From: Austropuccinia psidii
Lineage: Eukaryota > Basidiomycota > Pucciniomycetes > Pucciniales > Sphaerophragmiaceae
NCBI GenBank assembly: GCA_023105745.1
Contig: JALGQZ010000020.1
Coordinates: forward strand, 475,001 to 539,000
Direction: 5' to 3'
Length of the DNA: 64,000 bases
Translations under genes and position numbers: made by a program
Notes under the pieces: model-generated
The model's input: the letters and a program-made list of their open reading frames with translations, nothing else
Database searches by the model: none
What the model was told of the DNA's origin: nothing
Shown: positions 1-11,800 of the stretch, piece after piece
Layout: each line of letters begins with the position of its first letter
How positions within the stretch are numbered: position 1 is the stretch's first letter

Positions 1-175
1 GAATGGGCTACATTCATGACCATCTTTCATTAATAAATAGTGGATATACAATTCATGATTTAACAAATGAACATATTGGAAAATTCTTCATCTTCCATTT
101 TCATTGAGTAAAATTCTGGATGATAAAAGCTGTGGCTGAAAGTATCTTCAAAATCATTTAAATTTTAGAAACAAG
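1..175. other. Left edge, no recognisable feature
   Basis: AT-rich sequence with no coding frame or repeat that I can tie to the rest of the window. Confidence 0.5.
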
Positions 176-735
176 TTTAGGACCCAGGTTGGACCTTCTA
201 CCCCTGCTGGCAGGAATAGCTTTTTTTTATACTGAATGGGGGTATTGAAATACACCCAGTTCATTTCACAAAGCAGTCAATACAGCTGTCCACAAATCAT
301 AAATCTGGGTTTTCAACCCCAAAGATTAAAGTGGTCAGCTTCTAACATATACTGGCCACTCTTTCATCCACTGGGAACCTCTTCCCCAGTTAATCAATAC
401 ATTGGATTTATTTTCATTCTTTATTTTCTCTCATTCTTCAATAGTAGATACGGATACTCTGAAGTCAGTAATCTGCACCTTTTCCTTGCCTGTTCATTGG
501 ATATTGGCTGTAATACTCTTACTAATTTCTTTATTCCTTGCAAACAGGTCATAACATTGATTAAGAGCTTAATTGGTTGGCACTTTATCAATTGAAATTC
601 TTTCTTATTGAATTTCCCTCAATGAAGGCATATATTATTTCCTTTATTTCTTTCCTCCTTACAAGTATTAAAAGTTAGTTCCCTCATTTCTGAGTGACAT
701 GAAACTCTTGTTGTTTGTCAGATCCCCTGTGAATA
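176..735 (+). repeat. Diverged family-A-like LTR fragment
   Basis: This stretch follows the 3' part of the family-A LTR at about 24130-24903. Shared landmarks, in order, are a 'catatactggccac' block, 'cttccccagttaat', 'ggatttatttt', 'gtcagt' and 'cctgt.ca.tggatattgg'. It ends with 'cccctgtga' near 735, matching the LTR 3' end 'cccctgtgaca'. No gag or pol is attached, so it is a solo LTR or a truncated copy. Identity is clearly lower than between the two complete A LTRs, so it is an older relative. The reading frame at 236-595 lies inside it and is not a gene. The left boundary is approximate. Confidence 0.55.
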
Positions 736-1143
736 TTACATTCCTTCCTGTACCAGAAATCCTTTTAGCCTGGAGGTATTTTCCACCTCAAAATTGGAAG
801 GTGTCCATGTCATTGCTAATCTTTGACTCTGAAATTTCAATGTTACTCTCCTAGAGTCTATCAGATCTCTTGAAATGGCCTTCAAGAGAGCATTTATTGA
901 AATACTCAACAGAATCTCACAATAATTGATTATCAATTTTAAGAATTCTCCTCCTCACATATGTGCTCTCAATGGCAATTTGGCTCATTAGGCACTTCAG
1001 ATGGCTTTTGAGAATTTCAAAATGAAATTTTCTCCCAAATCAAAAATGCACCAAAAAATACAGTAACTATTGAGGGATACATTTAAAGAGTAAGACCTAA
1101 CAGTAATTTTTCAAATGTCAAAGGCTCCAGCTATCAAAATTTC
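736..1143. other. Intervening AT-rich sequence, no gene seen
   Basis: Nothing coding is recognised between the LTR fragment and the C1 element. The last five bases (1139-1143, ATTTC) are the left target-site copy of C1. Confidence 0.5.
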
Positions 1144-3063
1144 TGTAAGGTCTGACTATGAAACAATAATTAAAAGTTACTAATATTTTACTTATTGTAC
1201 TCTGAATTTCCTTATGAACAAAATAAATAAGATGAAAATAGTTATAATAATAAATATTTATTATAATTATGGCATAAAAATAATTATATTAATATTTAAT
1301 GATTAATATATTTAAGAGCACTTTATTATTGTTATCAACAAATAATAAAGGTTTAAGATAAATCTATCAATAAAAAACAATTGATAGCAATAATATTACT
1401 AATATTAAGGTTATGTATTAATATGAATACTATTTATATTAATAAAAGAGCCATTAAGAATAATAATAGAGAGAGATTATTATAATAAGAGAAAACAACC
1501 TACTTTGAACACTTAATATAATAATTTCAAAGGAATTTATGCCAAATAATGTAAATACAACTTATTTAAGTTGTATTTACAAATAAAATTAAAAGAAATT
1601 ACAAATAATCTTGATTTTACATGGAAATAAGATTTCTAAGAGAATTATAACAAAAGCAAGTAAACAATTGGAGTAATCATGTCAAGATTGATTATTACAA
1701 TAAATATAACCTTTTCTCTTTGATAATTTAAAAGATTTATATATAAAGAATAAATATTTTACCTTTTGATTTGACTGTCTTATTGTTTTTGATGCATCTG
1801 AGAGGGAAATAGAGTAAAAATAGCTCTATTTATAGTAAATTCCTCCTTCCTAGAGTCCAACGAGCTTATAGTAGACGTGTATAGATGTTATCCACTGGAA
1901 TTGATTAGTATTTTAAGTTTTAGTAATGATTACATAATAATTAAACCATCTTATCTCATAATTACACCATTATATAGAGTTATAATTACAATGCTAAGTT
2001 GGATGACATCATAGGCTTGGAAGAATCCTAAACTTTGTTTATTTTATTATCTTTAATCATAAAGTAGTAGTATTCCTCAATTTTATCAATTATATGACTG
2101 TTAAACTGAATTTAAGATTACAGTGAGTGATCATAAATGATCAATTTCAAGCTTAATCTTTGATCATTGATACCTTTTAAGATTTACATGCTAAAGCCAT
2201 TCTAAGAGTGAATTCTGATATCTTTCAATGTCATTAATAAATTTCCAAGAGCATTTCATTACATCATCAAAACTCTATTTTTTATGATTTTTCTTGTAAC
2301 TCATCCTTTCTGTCAAAATTTACTATTTTAAACTTCAAACCATGATTTCAGGGGGTTTTACCTTGAATATTAAGATATAAAATGCATCATTATTAACTTA
2401 TGAGCCATTAGAACCTGAATATCCACTTTATTTCAAGTTTTGACCACTTTCACAACAAAGTGGTCAACTGGTCTAGCAATTTTGTTCAATAAACTCTTAC
2501 AAGTCATAACCTTGTTTATAGCTTGTCAAATTAGGTTCATATCTTTATTTTTAAGTTGATTATGTTTGAACTTTGTTTTTTGTTTAGCTATCTATCATGT
2601 ATAGCCTAAGATATGTGAGCTAAAAACCATGAATATATGCGTTGATCATAAAAGTGCATATATTCAGGTTATTTCCTTAAATTTTGAGCTTACAAACATG
2701 GAAAGAATATGTTATATGTGTAGGGGTTTATTGGGAATCCAATGTTTTAATTTATTTCACATCTTGTTCCATTGTTTTCTGAGCTAAAAAAGCTTTTATA
2801 TCTTTTTCAGGGTATTATTGCTTATTATTCAGTAATTATTAGCTTTACAGATATTCCATAAAAAGGATTTATGTGTATTTTACCATTAGGAATCTAATGG
2901 TGTAATTTATTTCATGTTTTCACCCATTATATTATGAGTTAATTCAAAGTTTATTCCTATTTATGGCATTTTCACTGGTTTTAAGATAACTATTTAGAGT
3001 ATAATTATTATAGAGTTTTCTTGTGACCTTTTTGGATATGTGGTCATATCTCAAGTGGTCACA
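1144..3063 (-). repeat. C1 3' LTR
   Basis: About 1.92 kb and strongly AT-rich. It matches 34521-36436 and 60888-62830 along its length, for example 'ctaatattttacttatt' near the start, 'gagtgatcataaatgatca' in the middle and 'ggatatgtggtcatatctca' at the end. The left end is TGTAAGG; the right end has decayed to GGTCACA. It is the 3' LTR of a minus-strand element because pol ends just to its right. Confidence 0.85.
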
Positions 3064-3076
3064 TTCCCTACCACCA
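3064..3076 (-). other. Polypurine tract of C1
   Basis: Read on the minus strand, a purine-rich run (GGTGGTAGGGAA) lies directly before the LTR end. The second C copy has the same tract at 54302-54314. This is the expected place for plus-strand DNA priming during reverse transcription. Confidence 0.6.
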
Positions 3077-3180
3077 AAAAAGATTGTACCACAACCTGAT
3101 ATAGTTAATTAGGTTATCATCCACTGTCCTACCTCCTCAATAGACTTTGTTAATCTTGAAGCTCAATAATGCTTAATTTT

Positions 3181-4788
3181 CTATTCTTTAGGTTTTCTTT
3201 CATGTCTGAACCTTCTTGATAGTTTATCAGCATTTGTTATATCTTTCTCAAGTATCCATTCATCTTCTTGAGTTGGGTTTCTATACCTTACAAGGTATTC
3301 CCTTTCTTTTTTTTTCTTGTCCTTCTTTCTTTAAGGACTTTTACAATTTTCTTTTCTTCTCCCTCCTCTAAAGGGGGATTTTGAGTGGGGGTTTATTTCT
3401 TAATGGAATTAATTCCTTGTCACTTGAGCTGTAAGGTTTTATCAGACTTACAGGGAAATCTAGGTGTTTGTTCATTAATTCACCTGTGAGCTCTGGTTGC
3501 ACAGCATTAGGTCCATGTAGTGCTTTTATCATAAATGGTTCTGCAAAGGAATCTTTCAATTTCTTTGGGCCTTTAATATTATTTAAATTTAGAGTTGATA
3601 CTAAGGCCAATTCTCCTATTTTGAATTCAGGTGGTTTATGGCTTTTATCCCATCTTTCTTTTGCATATTTGAAATAATCCTGCATACATCTGTTTGCATG
3701 GTGTCTTTCTTTTTCAAGCATTATTTTAAAACTAATTGCTGTTGGGTGTATATCCACTAAGTCCTTTTTGAGGGTATAATAAGGAAGTATTGGATTCCGA
3801 CCTTTTTCTAGCATTTCTGGTGTTTTTTCAGTTGAAGAATGGATTTATTTTTTATATGCCAGTTCAAGAGCTGGTATTAATGTACACCAATCATGGGTGA
3901 AACCATCAGAATCTTTGAATTCTAGTCCATAATCACAGAATCTCCTGATCATGTCTTCTAAGGTCTGTATCATTCTTTTTTCTAGACCATCAGCTTGGGG
4001 GTGGTAAGCTGTTGAGAATGATAATTTTGCTCCAAACAGGTTATGAAGGTTTGTCCATGATTCTGAAGTTAATTTTGGGTCTCTATCACTTATGATATTT
4101 TGTAATAAGCCTGTATGGCTAACAGCTTTATTCCATATCATTATGGCTGTTTCCATAGCTTTGTCCTCCTTTTGAAATGGTAAGAACATTGGAGTTGTGC
4201 TGTACCTGTCAACTAATACTAGGTATGAATTGTAACTTCTGTCTCCTCCTGGAGGTAAGGCTGTTACCCAATCCATGTGAACTATTTCCCAAGGGGATTT
4301 TGGCTCTTGGATTTGTAGCATCATTCCACATTTCTTTCCTGTGGCTTTCTTTGCTTTCTGAAATCTGTCACAGGTTTGGTAGTATTCTGCAACATCTTTC
4401 TTACAATTTGGCTACCAAGAGCAGGTTTTTACCCTCTCTAGTGTTCTGTCTTCTGAGAGATGTCCAGCTGCAACACTATCATGACATTCATGTAGTATAG
4501 TGCTTATCAGGGTTATATCTGTTAAAGCCATAACACATGTATGTTTAGTTCTATGATAGAGGATACCATCAAGGAGGTGGAATCTTCCTTCATCATATTC
4601 TTTTTTCCATATTTCATCACTTTTTGATGAAACTGATGGGTCTTTAAAATCATTCATTAGAAGTTGGCATATGATATGACAGTTTTTGTCCATTTTATAG
4701 CTTTCTTTAACATGGTTAAAGAATTCTGTGACACATATTCCTTCTATGTGGTCCTCTTCCTGTGGTACCCATGCTGGATTTTCAGGTG
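3181..4788 (-). pseudogene. C1 pol 3' part: integrase and chromodomain remnant
   Basis: On the minus strand this stretch encodes the integrase half of a gypsy polyprotein in broken frames (4693-4412, 4324-3845, 3814-3368). Visible features are the zinc-binding H-x-C region (HECHDSVAAGH), the first catalytic aspartate in MDWVTALP, and the second in SDRDPKL. At the third site the usual G-L-A-E-R reads G-L-E-K-R, so the catalytic glutamate appears lost or displaced. The region downstream of 3368 still reads as a chromodomain (EYLVRYRNP, then DEWI) and ends at a TAG at 3181-3183. The 5' end of this part is cut by the copia insertion. Reading across the insertion with one TATTT removed restores W-A-L-x-N-T-P, as in C2. 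Confidence 0.85.
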
Positions 4789-4793
4789 TATTT

Positions 4794-5138
4794 TGTAAAC
4801 GAAATTGATTTAATATGTTTTAGTTTTTTTATTTAATCAATGAAAATAGATAATTGTAATATAATATGAAAGTTAAAAGAAAAAAAATCTATTCTAATCT
4901 ACAACATGAGTAATATTGACTCTATATTTATATGCAAGATTTCTCCTGCATTTAGTTATTCTTTTGTAATTAACTAGGTACATTGTATCTATTGTTTTGT
5001 GTTTCCTCCTATATTTGTTCATTTCGCTGTCCACTGTATGTTATTTTCTTTTGTATTCCATTTAAACTGACTTCTCTTTGCATTTTATACCCTATTAGTT
5101 CATCTAGCGACTTTTGATCCTTTTCAATCAACTTTTCA
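4794..5138 (-). repeat. Copia 3' LTR, truncated at its inner end
   Basis: It begins TGTAAAC and runs parallel to 17875-18234, sharing 'atatgttttagttttttt', 'attctaatctacaacatgag' and 'aactaggtacattgtatc'. The last roughly 66 bases present in the other LTR (18235-18300) are absent, and reverse transcriptase sequence begins at once. This places the deletion breakpoint at about 5138. Confidence 0.8.
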
Positions 5139-6557
5139 TAGTACATGACTTGAAAGTCCTAAGTCTTTTATCTTGAAGCTTCCCTTTAATCCATTTGTAG
5201 CTTGGGTTGAATCATTTCCAATCAATAAGATATCATCTACCCATGCAAAGAGAATTGTTTGATTTTTGATAAACAAACAAGGGTCAGAATTACTTGTTAC
5301 AAAACCATAATTACTAAGCCAATTTTTGAGTGTTTGGTACCAGCGTTTTGCAGCTTGTTTTAGTCCATAGAGTGATTTTTTTAATTCTAGTACATAGTCT
5401 GTTGTATTGGTCATGAATTTCTTTGTAATGCTGTCTTCATATATTTCTGGTTTAGATTCTCTAATCCATTCAAGGATTCCCTCAGGTGGTGAAGAGAATA
5501 CTGATTCTTCTTCATTTAGCTCAGAGTTAAGATATGCTGTCACAAAATCTGTTGTTCTGTCTGTACAGCATAGCTCATCAGAAATCTCCAAGTTAGCATA
5601 TGTCCATTTTGTGAGAAAGTTTCCTGATGGTCTATTCCATTTTTCTGTTTAAAACCTCTTGCTACACATTGAGCTTTGTACCTTGCTAAGTTTCCCTTTT
5701 GATCAAATTTCTTGGTGAATACAAATCTAGTATTGATTAAGGTTTTTTTTTGGTACAATTTAAAATACATTCTGATCTGAGATGGAATTCAATTCAGAAA
5801 AATAGGCTTCTTTCCATTTAAGCCAGTCATTCCTTCCTCTGGCTTCTTTTAGATTATCTGGATTTCCTTCATTCAGTTCTTTTTGTGTATTCATTGAAGT
5901 AGAAACTATTTTGTTGTTTTTGTAGAATGCTTTGTCTTTCTGTTTGGCAGCTTCTTCTCCTACATCAATGGTTAAAGCTTGTTTAGTACATGATTGTCTC
6001 TCAATAATATTTTCTGGTGAAATGTTTGAGTTAATGTCCTTAGGGGCTTTTGTAGAGCTTTCCCATTCCCATTGTGGCTTATTTTTTTGCTTCTTGTATT
6101 TTCCCCCTCATTGACTGGAACCATTTATGAGCCTTCTTCATTTCTTGTTATCCTTAACCTTATGCAAATTGTCTCTTTTGGTTCTTGTAAAACTGGGGCC
6201 TCCTGTTCTTCACAAATTAGTTCTATTTCTTCTTCAACTGTATTTTCTTGTTCTATATGCTCTTGATTCTTATTCATTCGTAGTGGTAATTCATATTCAT
6301 TGAATCTGACATCATGGGAGCATATAATTTTTCCAGTGTCTTCCAGCAGTATTGGATAAACTCCAAAACTTGGTTCATATCCTATTAGTATTCCCTAATA
6401 TTCTATTTTCTCTAGTTTAGGTTTGTAGTTGCTGTTTGTTACAGATTCTCAACATCCAAATCTTCTGATTCTGCTTAGATTTGGTTTTTTATTAAACAGC
6501 TTTTCAAAAGGGCTTTTCCCACTATCTGATACTCTGACTCTTAGAAGGTTTGCAGTA
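5139..6557 (-). pseudogene. Copia reverse transcriptase remnant and upstream linker
   Basis: On the minus strand, 5770-5540 carries the start of a copia reverse transcriptase (YKAQCVARGFKQK, a form of the usual 'KARLVARGF'). The frame 5591-5139 continues with SLYGLKQAAKRWY and the active-site block WVDDILLIG, where YVDD is usual. The protein stops within the domain at IKDLGLSSHVL, so the last part of reverse transcriptase and all RNase H are deleted. Between 5791 and 6557 the minus strand still shows the typical post-integrase linker (FGVYPILLEDTG, then an acidic stretch) with stops. It is certainly a pseudogene. Confidence 0.82.
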
Positions 6558-7389
6558 TTAGTTTGCTCTGCCCAAAGTTCTTTTTGGTACTCCTGATTCA
6601 ATCATGAGTGTTCTGACTTTATCCATTAGGGTTCTGTTTGTTGTTTTGGCTATTTCATTACTTTGGGGGGTATATGGTGTTGTAACAGTAAGTTGTATTC
6701 CTCTTGAATCACAAAAATATCTTATAAAGTTATTTACAAACTCTTTCCCTCCATTGCATATGATACTTTTGACTTGTGCTTCTGAGGCTGTCTCAGCTTG
6801 GGATATGATTTTCTCTAGTTCATGTTTAGCATCTCCTTTGTCTTTCAGCATTCTCACCCAGGAAACGCCAACATTTGAATCAACTACAACAAGAATATAT
6901 TTGCCTCCTCCTAACAATTCTGGTGTGATAGCACCCATAAGGTCAACAGAAATCTCTTCTATTGGTTTATCCGGTCTGATAATTTTTCCATTGAAGGCAA
7001 TTTGAGTCAATTTACCAATCTTGCATGCTTCACAGTTGCTGGATCTTCCACTATGTCCAAGACGCTCATTTTCACTTGCAAAGGCCTTTTTGTAATCAAA
7101 ATCAACATTTAAGGGTCCATTTTCTATATGACCTCCAAAAACTTTCTTTTTATTTTTAATAACTTGAAACTTGGTATCCTGAATTCTTTCTAGGTCACCT
7201 TTTTCTTTCCAGATTCTTGACAGAGATATCAGGTTATATGGTAATCCAGGAACAAGGAGTGATTCTTTGAATACTATTTTGTTCTTATTTGAAATTTTTA
7301 CAACTTCTCCTCTACCTTGTGTAGTAATTTTAATGCCTTCTTGTCCTATTTGAACACTTCCAGACAATTCTTTTCAATTGACAAAGTTG
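6558..7389 (-). pseudogene. Copia GAG-pre-integrase and integrase remnant
   Basis: A 269-residue minus-strand frame. It opens with the copia pre-integrase block (LPYNLISLSRI), then a zinc-binding stretch (ERLGHSG...CEACKIGK) and the integrase core. The first catalytic Asp is kept in VDLMGAI. Around the second, the usual R-x-D-N-G-G reads I-I-C-N-G-G, so the Asp is gone. At the third, the usual A-E-R reads A-K-T, so the Glu is gone. Read across the B insertion with one CTTTC removed, the upstream protease segment (DHMFSNES) continues into this frame with one stop. Confidence 0.85.
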
Positions 7390-7394
7390 CTTTC

Positions 7395-8779
7395 TGTCAG
7401 GATTAAACTATGATAAAGGTGCAAATAGGCTAAATACGACTTTAGCTATGTTTGTGACATGGTAAAAATAGTTTAAAAAGATTTATAAGGGCTTAAAGAT
7501 AATTAAATTCAAGATGAAAAGGGCTTTACTATATATGATATAGTGGTGGTGAGCGCTGTTGAAAGCCCTGGGTGCAGCTTTATCTGTTGGGTTACAATAA
7601 TTAAATTTATAATTATACCTAATTATTAACCAAGAGTAAAACTGTTTTTGACAGTTTACTACGTAGGTCATTCAAGAGCAGGATGAGGAGACAATTCTGG
7701 CTGTGAAAAGCCTCCTTTTTATCCTGAAATGGGGTGGAAAGGGTGCTAGACCTTTCCACGTAGAAGAAGTGAAGATTATTTCACTCTCTAGTATTGGCTT
7801 GTGGTTTGAAAACAGCCTGTATAATCTGTATTGGGCTCAGATGTGGTTTTGAAACCACATCTGGGGACCTCACAGCCTGATTCTGACGTGTATGACGTGT
7901 AGAATGCTGTACAGAACCTGTATGGGACCCCAGTATTGACTGACCTATGGAGTATTGAAGTAAAAACAAGCTTCTTTGTCTATTTGACACCTGATATTCA
8001 TGGCTATAGGATATTATCCCATGGTAAGGCTGTATATGACAGCAGGTGGGAATCTGACCTTAAAACAGCCATACCTTTGTCAATTCTTGAGATATCAACC
8101 TCAAAATTGGTTCAGTGTGTAGCCCTGTATGTTATCTACTTAATGGTACCTCATTTGATATGGGTATCTTTAAATATGGCAAAGTTATCCCATGTACAAG
8201 AGTTTTGTACATTTGGGTGGTATAGGCAAAAAGCTGTATTGAGCTTGTTTGCCTCATAACTTTTGTTCTAGTTAAGCTATGGGGAAATGGATGACACCAT
8301 CAGATAGCCCTGATTGTTCTCTTTCCAAAAAGACCCCACTTCAAGTATCTCACACTAAAGCTGTAGAAGCTAGATGAGAGGTGAATGTTTTGTTCACCCT
8401 TATTTGGCCTGAAATTGACCATAACTCCAGTAATATTGGTGCTAGCTCAGTTTGGCTGGTACCATTGGATAGCCCTGGCTTAGAGCTTCATTTTGGGTAC
8501 CCATTTGATGGTTTTAAGCCTCTCCTTCTAGATTTTAGATGAGAGGTGAAAATTAAGGTTTATGCTCAGCAATAACTTTGAGCAGGAATAACTTTGTTAT
8601 TTCTTGTCCTATGGTGATGGGACTTATGTTTTCAGAAAGAGGTGAGTTTCCTCTTTCTTTTGATACCTTTTGAGCTGATTTGGCTCAGCTCCATGTTTTG
8701 GTGGTATCTTGGCTATACCATTGGTTTATGGTATTTTGGCTGTCATGCTTGTGCTCTGGTTTTGAGTCACAGGCTGACA
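7395..8779 (-). repeat. Element B 3' LTR
   Basis: TGTCAGG at the left end and CTGACA at the right. It is 39 bases shorter than the other copy because a segment between two 'atctggg' repeats (present at 16040-16080) is missing. The 107-residue frame at 7936-8259 lies within the LTR, runs antisense to the element and is not considered a gene. Confidence 0.92.
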
Positions 8780-8791
8780 TACCCTCCCTCT
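8780..8791 (-). other. Polypurine tract of element B
   Basis: On the minus strand AGAGGGAGGGTA directly precedes the 3' LTR, the expected plus-strand primer. Confidence 0.7.
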
Positions 8792-8803
8792 AAAAAAGGC
8801 TCA

Positions 8804-11800
8804 TCATTTATGAGACTGTTCAGTCCTCTTAGAGACCCTGAATCTCCTTAGATGAATGTTCCCATCTGGTATGGCATCTTCTGCCGACCATTTGTCTTTA
8901 TCAGCTGTTTGGTGCTTGAATCTGACTAAGTATTGTCTCTGATCCTTTCCATTAAGTATGATCTTCCTGGCCCTGATGATCTTACTCACAGGTCCTTGGG
9001 AATCCTCCACTTCCACTATATCAGGTGGTGTGGGGTTCTTTTTCCTGGAGTGGAATTTATCCTCCTCTGTTTGGAAGTATGGTTTGACCAAGCTTACTGG
9101 GAAGACTGGGTGCTTCCTGGAAAATTCCTCTTTAAGTTTGAAATCCACTGCATTCTTTCCTATCAACCTAATGATAGTGAAAGGCCCTACAAATGAGTCC
9201 CTCATCTTCTTGGGTCCTTTGAGATTATTAAAGTTCAGTGTAGACACTAGCACCTGGTCCCCTTCTTTAAAGTCAGGTTCCATGTGTGTCTTGTCCCACC
9301 TCTGCTTATTGTATTCTTTTGCCTCAGCTATGCATTTGGCAGCTGTGTCACAAGCCCTCTTCCACATATCATGGAAGCCTTTGGCTGTGGGGTGGATGGT
9401 TAGAAGATTCTTCTTTAAGTGATCCACAGGCAACAGGGGATTCCACCCTTTCTCTACCACTGCAGGTGTTTTTCCTGTTGTAGAGTGCTTACTTGTATTA
9501 TAAGCCAGCTGGACAGCTGGTAGAAGGGTAACCCAGTCATGGGTGTATCCTTCATGGTCCTTGTATTCCATGCCATAGGCACAGAACCTTCTAAGGATGT
9601 CTTTCATAGTCTGGATCATCCTCTCAGCTAGGCCATCTGTTTGGGGATGGTAAGCTGTGGAAAAAGCAAGGTTGGTGCCAAGCATGTCATACAAGTTTGT
9701 CCAAAATTCAGATGTGAATTTTGGGTCACTATCACTAATGATGATTTTAGGGACTCCACAGGTAGATATGATGTTATTCCAAAATAAAAGGGCAGTATCC
9801 ATGGCTGTGTCCTCCTTGTGGCATGGTAGACACCTCATGCTCTTGCTGAACCTATCAACTATGATCAAGCAGGCATTGTAGTTTTTTTTGCCTCCTGGGA
9901 CAAGTGCTGTAACCCAGTCCATGTTGATGGTTTCCCATGGGTGTTTGGGTTCTTCTATATGTTGAAGTAACCCATATTTCTTCCCATGTTTCCTATTTGC
10001 CTTTTGGCATCTTTCACAAGTGTTGATGTATTCTCCCAACTCTTGTTCCCACTTGGGCCACCAAGCTGTGCTTGCTACCCTCTCCTTAGTCCTGTCCTCA
10101 CTCATGTGTCCCATATAGGGGCAGTCATGGAATTCCTGCAGGATCAAGGAGATGTGGTCTCTGTCTACCACTGTGAGTGCACTTGTGTGTTTCTCTCTGT
10201 TGTAGAGCAGGCCATCTATAAGGAAGAACTTGTTATCCTTATAGGCCCTCAACCAGGGTTCTTCCAGTTGGGATTCCAGTTCTGGGCTCCTGTACTTTTG
10301 TTGAAGGAGTTGTAGCAGTATGCCACACTGTTTGTGTTTGGAATAAGACTTCAGTACTGCACTAAAAAATTCATTGTGCAGTTCAGAGGAACTTATTCCC
10401 AATATGGGAGTTTCTCTCCCCTCTGAATCAGTGTTTCCACTGTCAAGGGTACCACTTTCTGGTGCCCATTCAGAAAATCTGAAGTTCTTCCTCCTATCTA
10501 CTTCCATGAAATGGATGGGGATTTTGGCTGCAACTTCAGGGTCATAAGCTGGATTGCTTTTGACATTATCCAGTGGCCATCTGCTAAAGCCATCTGCATT
10601 AGTATGACTTTTACCTTCTATGTATATGATGGTCATATTCCCTCTATACTCCTGGATGGCTATTTGCCATCTCAGCATGTGTCTATTTGTAGTCTTCATG
10701 TTTAGTAAAGACTTCAAAGCTGTGCAGTCTGTGTAGACTTCAAAGACTGCACCCTCCAAATAATAATGGAGTTTCTCTAGAGCCCAGACTAGACATAGAC
10801 ATTCAGTCTGGGTGGCCCCATACCTGGCTTCTTAATCTTTCAGTTGCCTAGAGATGTAACATATTACACCCTCTCTTGGTTCACCATCCACAATTTGTCT
10901 TTGGTGAAGGGCTGCTCCTAGGCCTTGACTGCATTCTGCATCTATATATAACTTGAATGGTAGTTCAAAGTCAGGTAAGATGAGCACAGGTGCATTTGTG
11001 ATTTCATATTTGATCCTCTCATATGCATCCCTCCTTTCCTTGGTTATTTCAAAAACTACATCTTTTTAACATAACTTGTATAAACTACTAGTTATGTGTG
11101 CAAAGGTTTTGATGTGGTTTCTATAGTAGCTAGCAAACCCAAGAAAAGATTGCATTTCTTTGATGCTTTTTGGTACTGGCTTTTGCAGTACTGCTGCTAC
11201 TTTATTCTGGTAAATTGCCAGACTAAGACCTGAGACTTTATGTCCTAGAGCCAGTAATTCTTGTTGGCCAAAATTTCACTTTTTAAGTGAAATTTTGAGA
11301 TTTATGGGTGTGCATTTACTTAGTACTCTGTGTATGTATTACACATGGTCCTCCCATGTTTCTGAGTATATAATGATATCATCAATATATGCCACCATCC
11401 AGCCTTCCAGTATTTCTTCTTGAAATATTGTGTCCATCATCCTTTGGAAATGGGCTGGTGCATTTTTGATGCCAAATAGCATCCTGGTATACTCATATAT
11501 GCCCATATGGCATATTATTCTGAGTAATTTCATGTAGTTTGGTTTAACTCCATTTTGGTGGAAGCCTTTCATACAATCCATTTTGGTTATATATTTGGCT
11601 TTTGCCAGTTTATCCAAGGCATGAGGTATCCTGGGTATAGGGTACCTGTCTGCTTTTGTGTAGTTATTCAGAGCTCTGAAATCTCCACACCATCTAGACT
11701 TGCCATCAAGCCAGGTGATTAGGACAGGGGTGGTGATTTCCACTATCTCATTATGTCCAATCTTCCTGATGACATCCATATCCATGAGTTCATTGATATG

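Noticed and set aside
7936..8259. 107-codon frame repeated at 16152-16475
   Set aside because: It lies inside the B LTR and antisense to the element. Its conservation is explained by LTR identity, and it is broken in the solo LTR at 33460.
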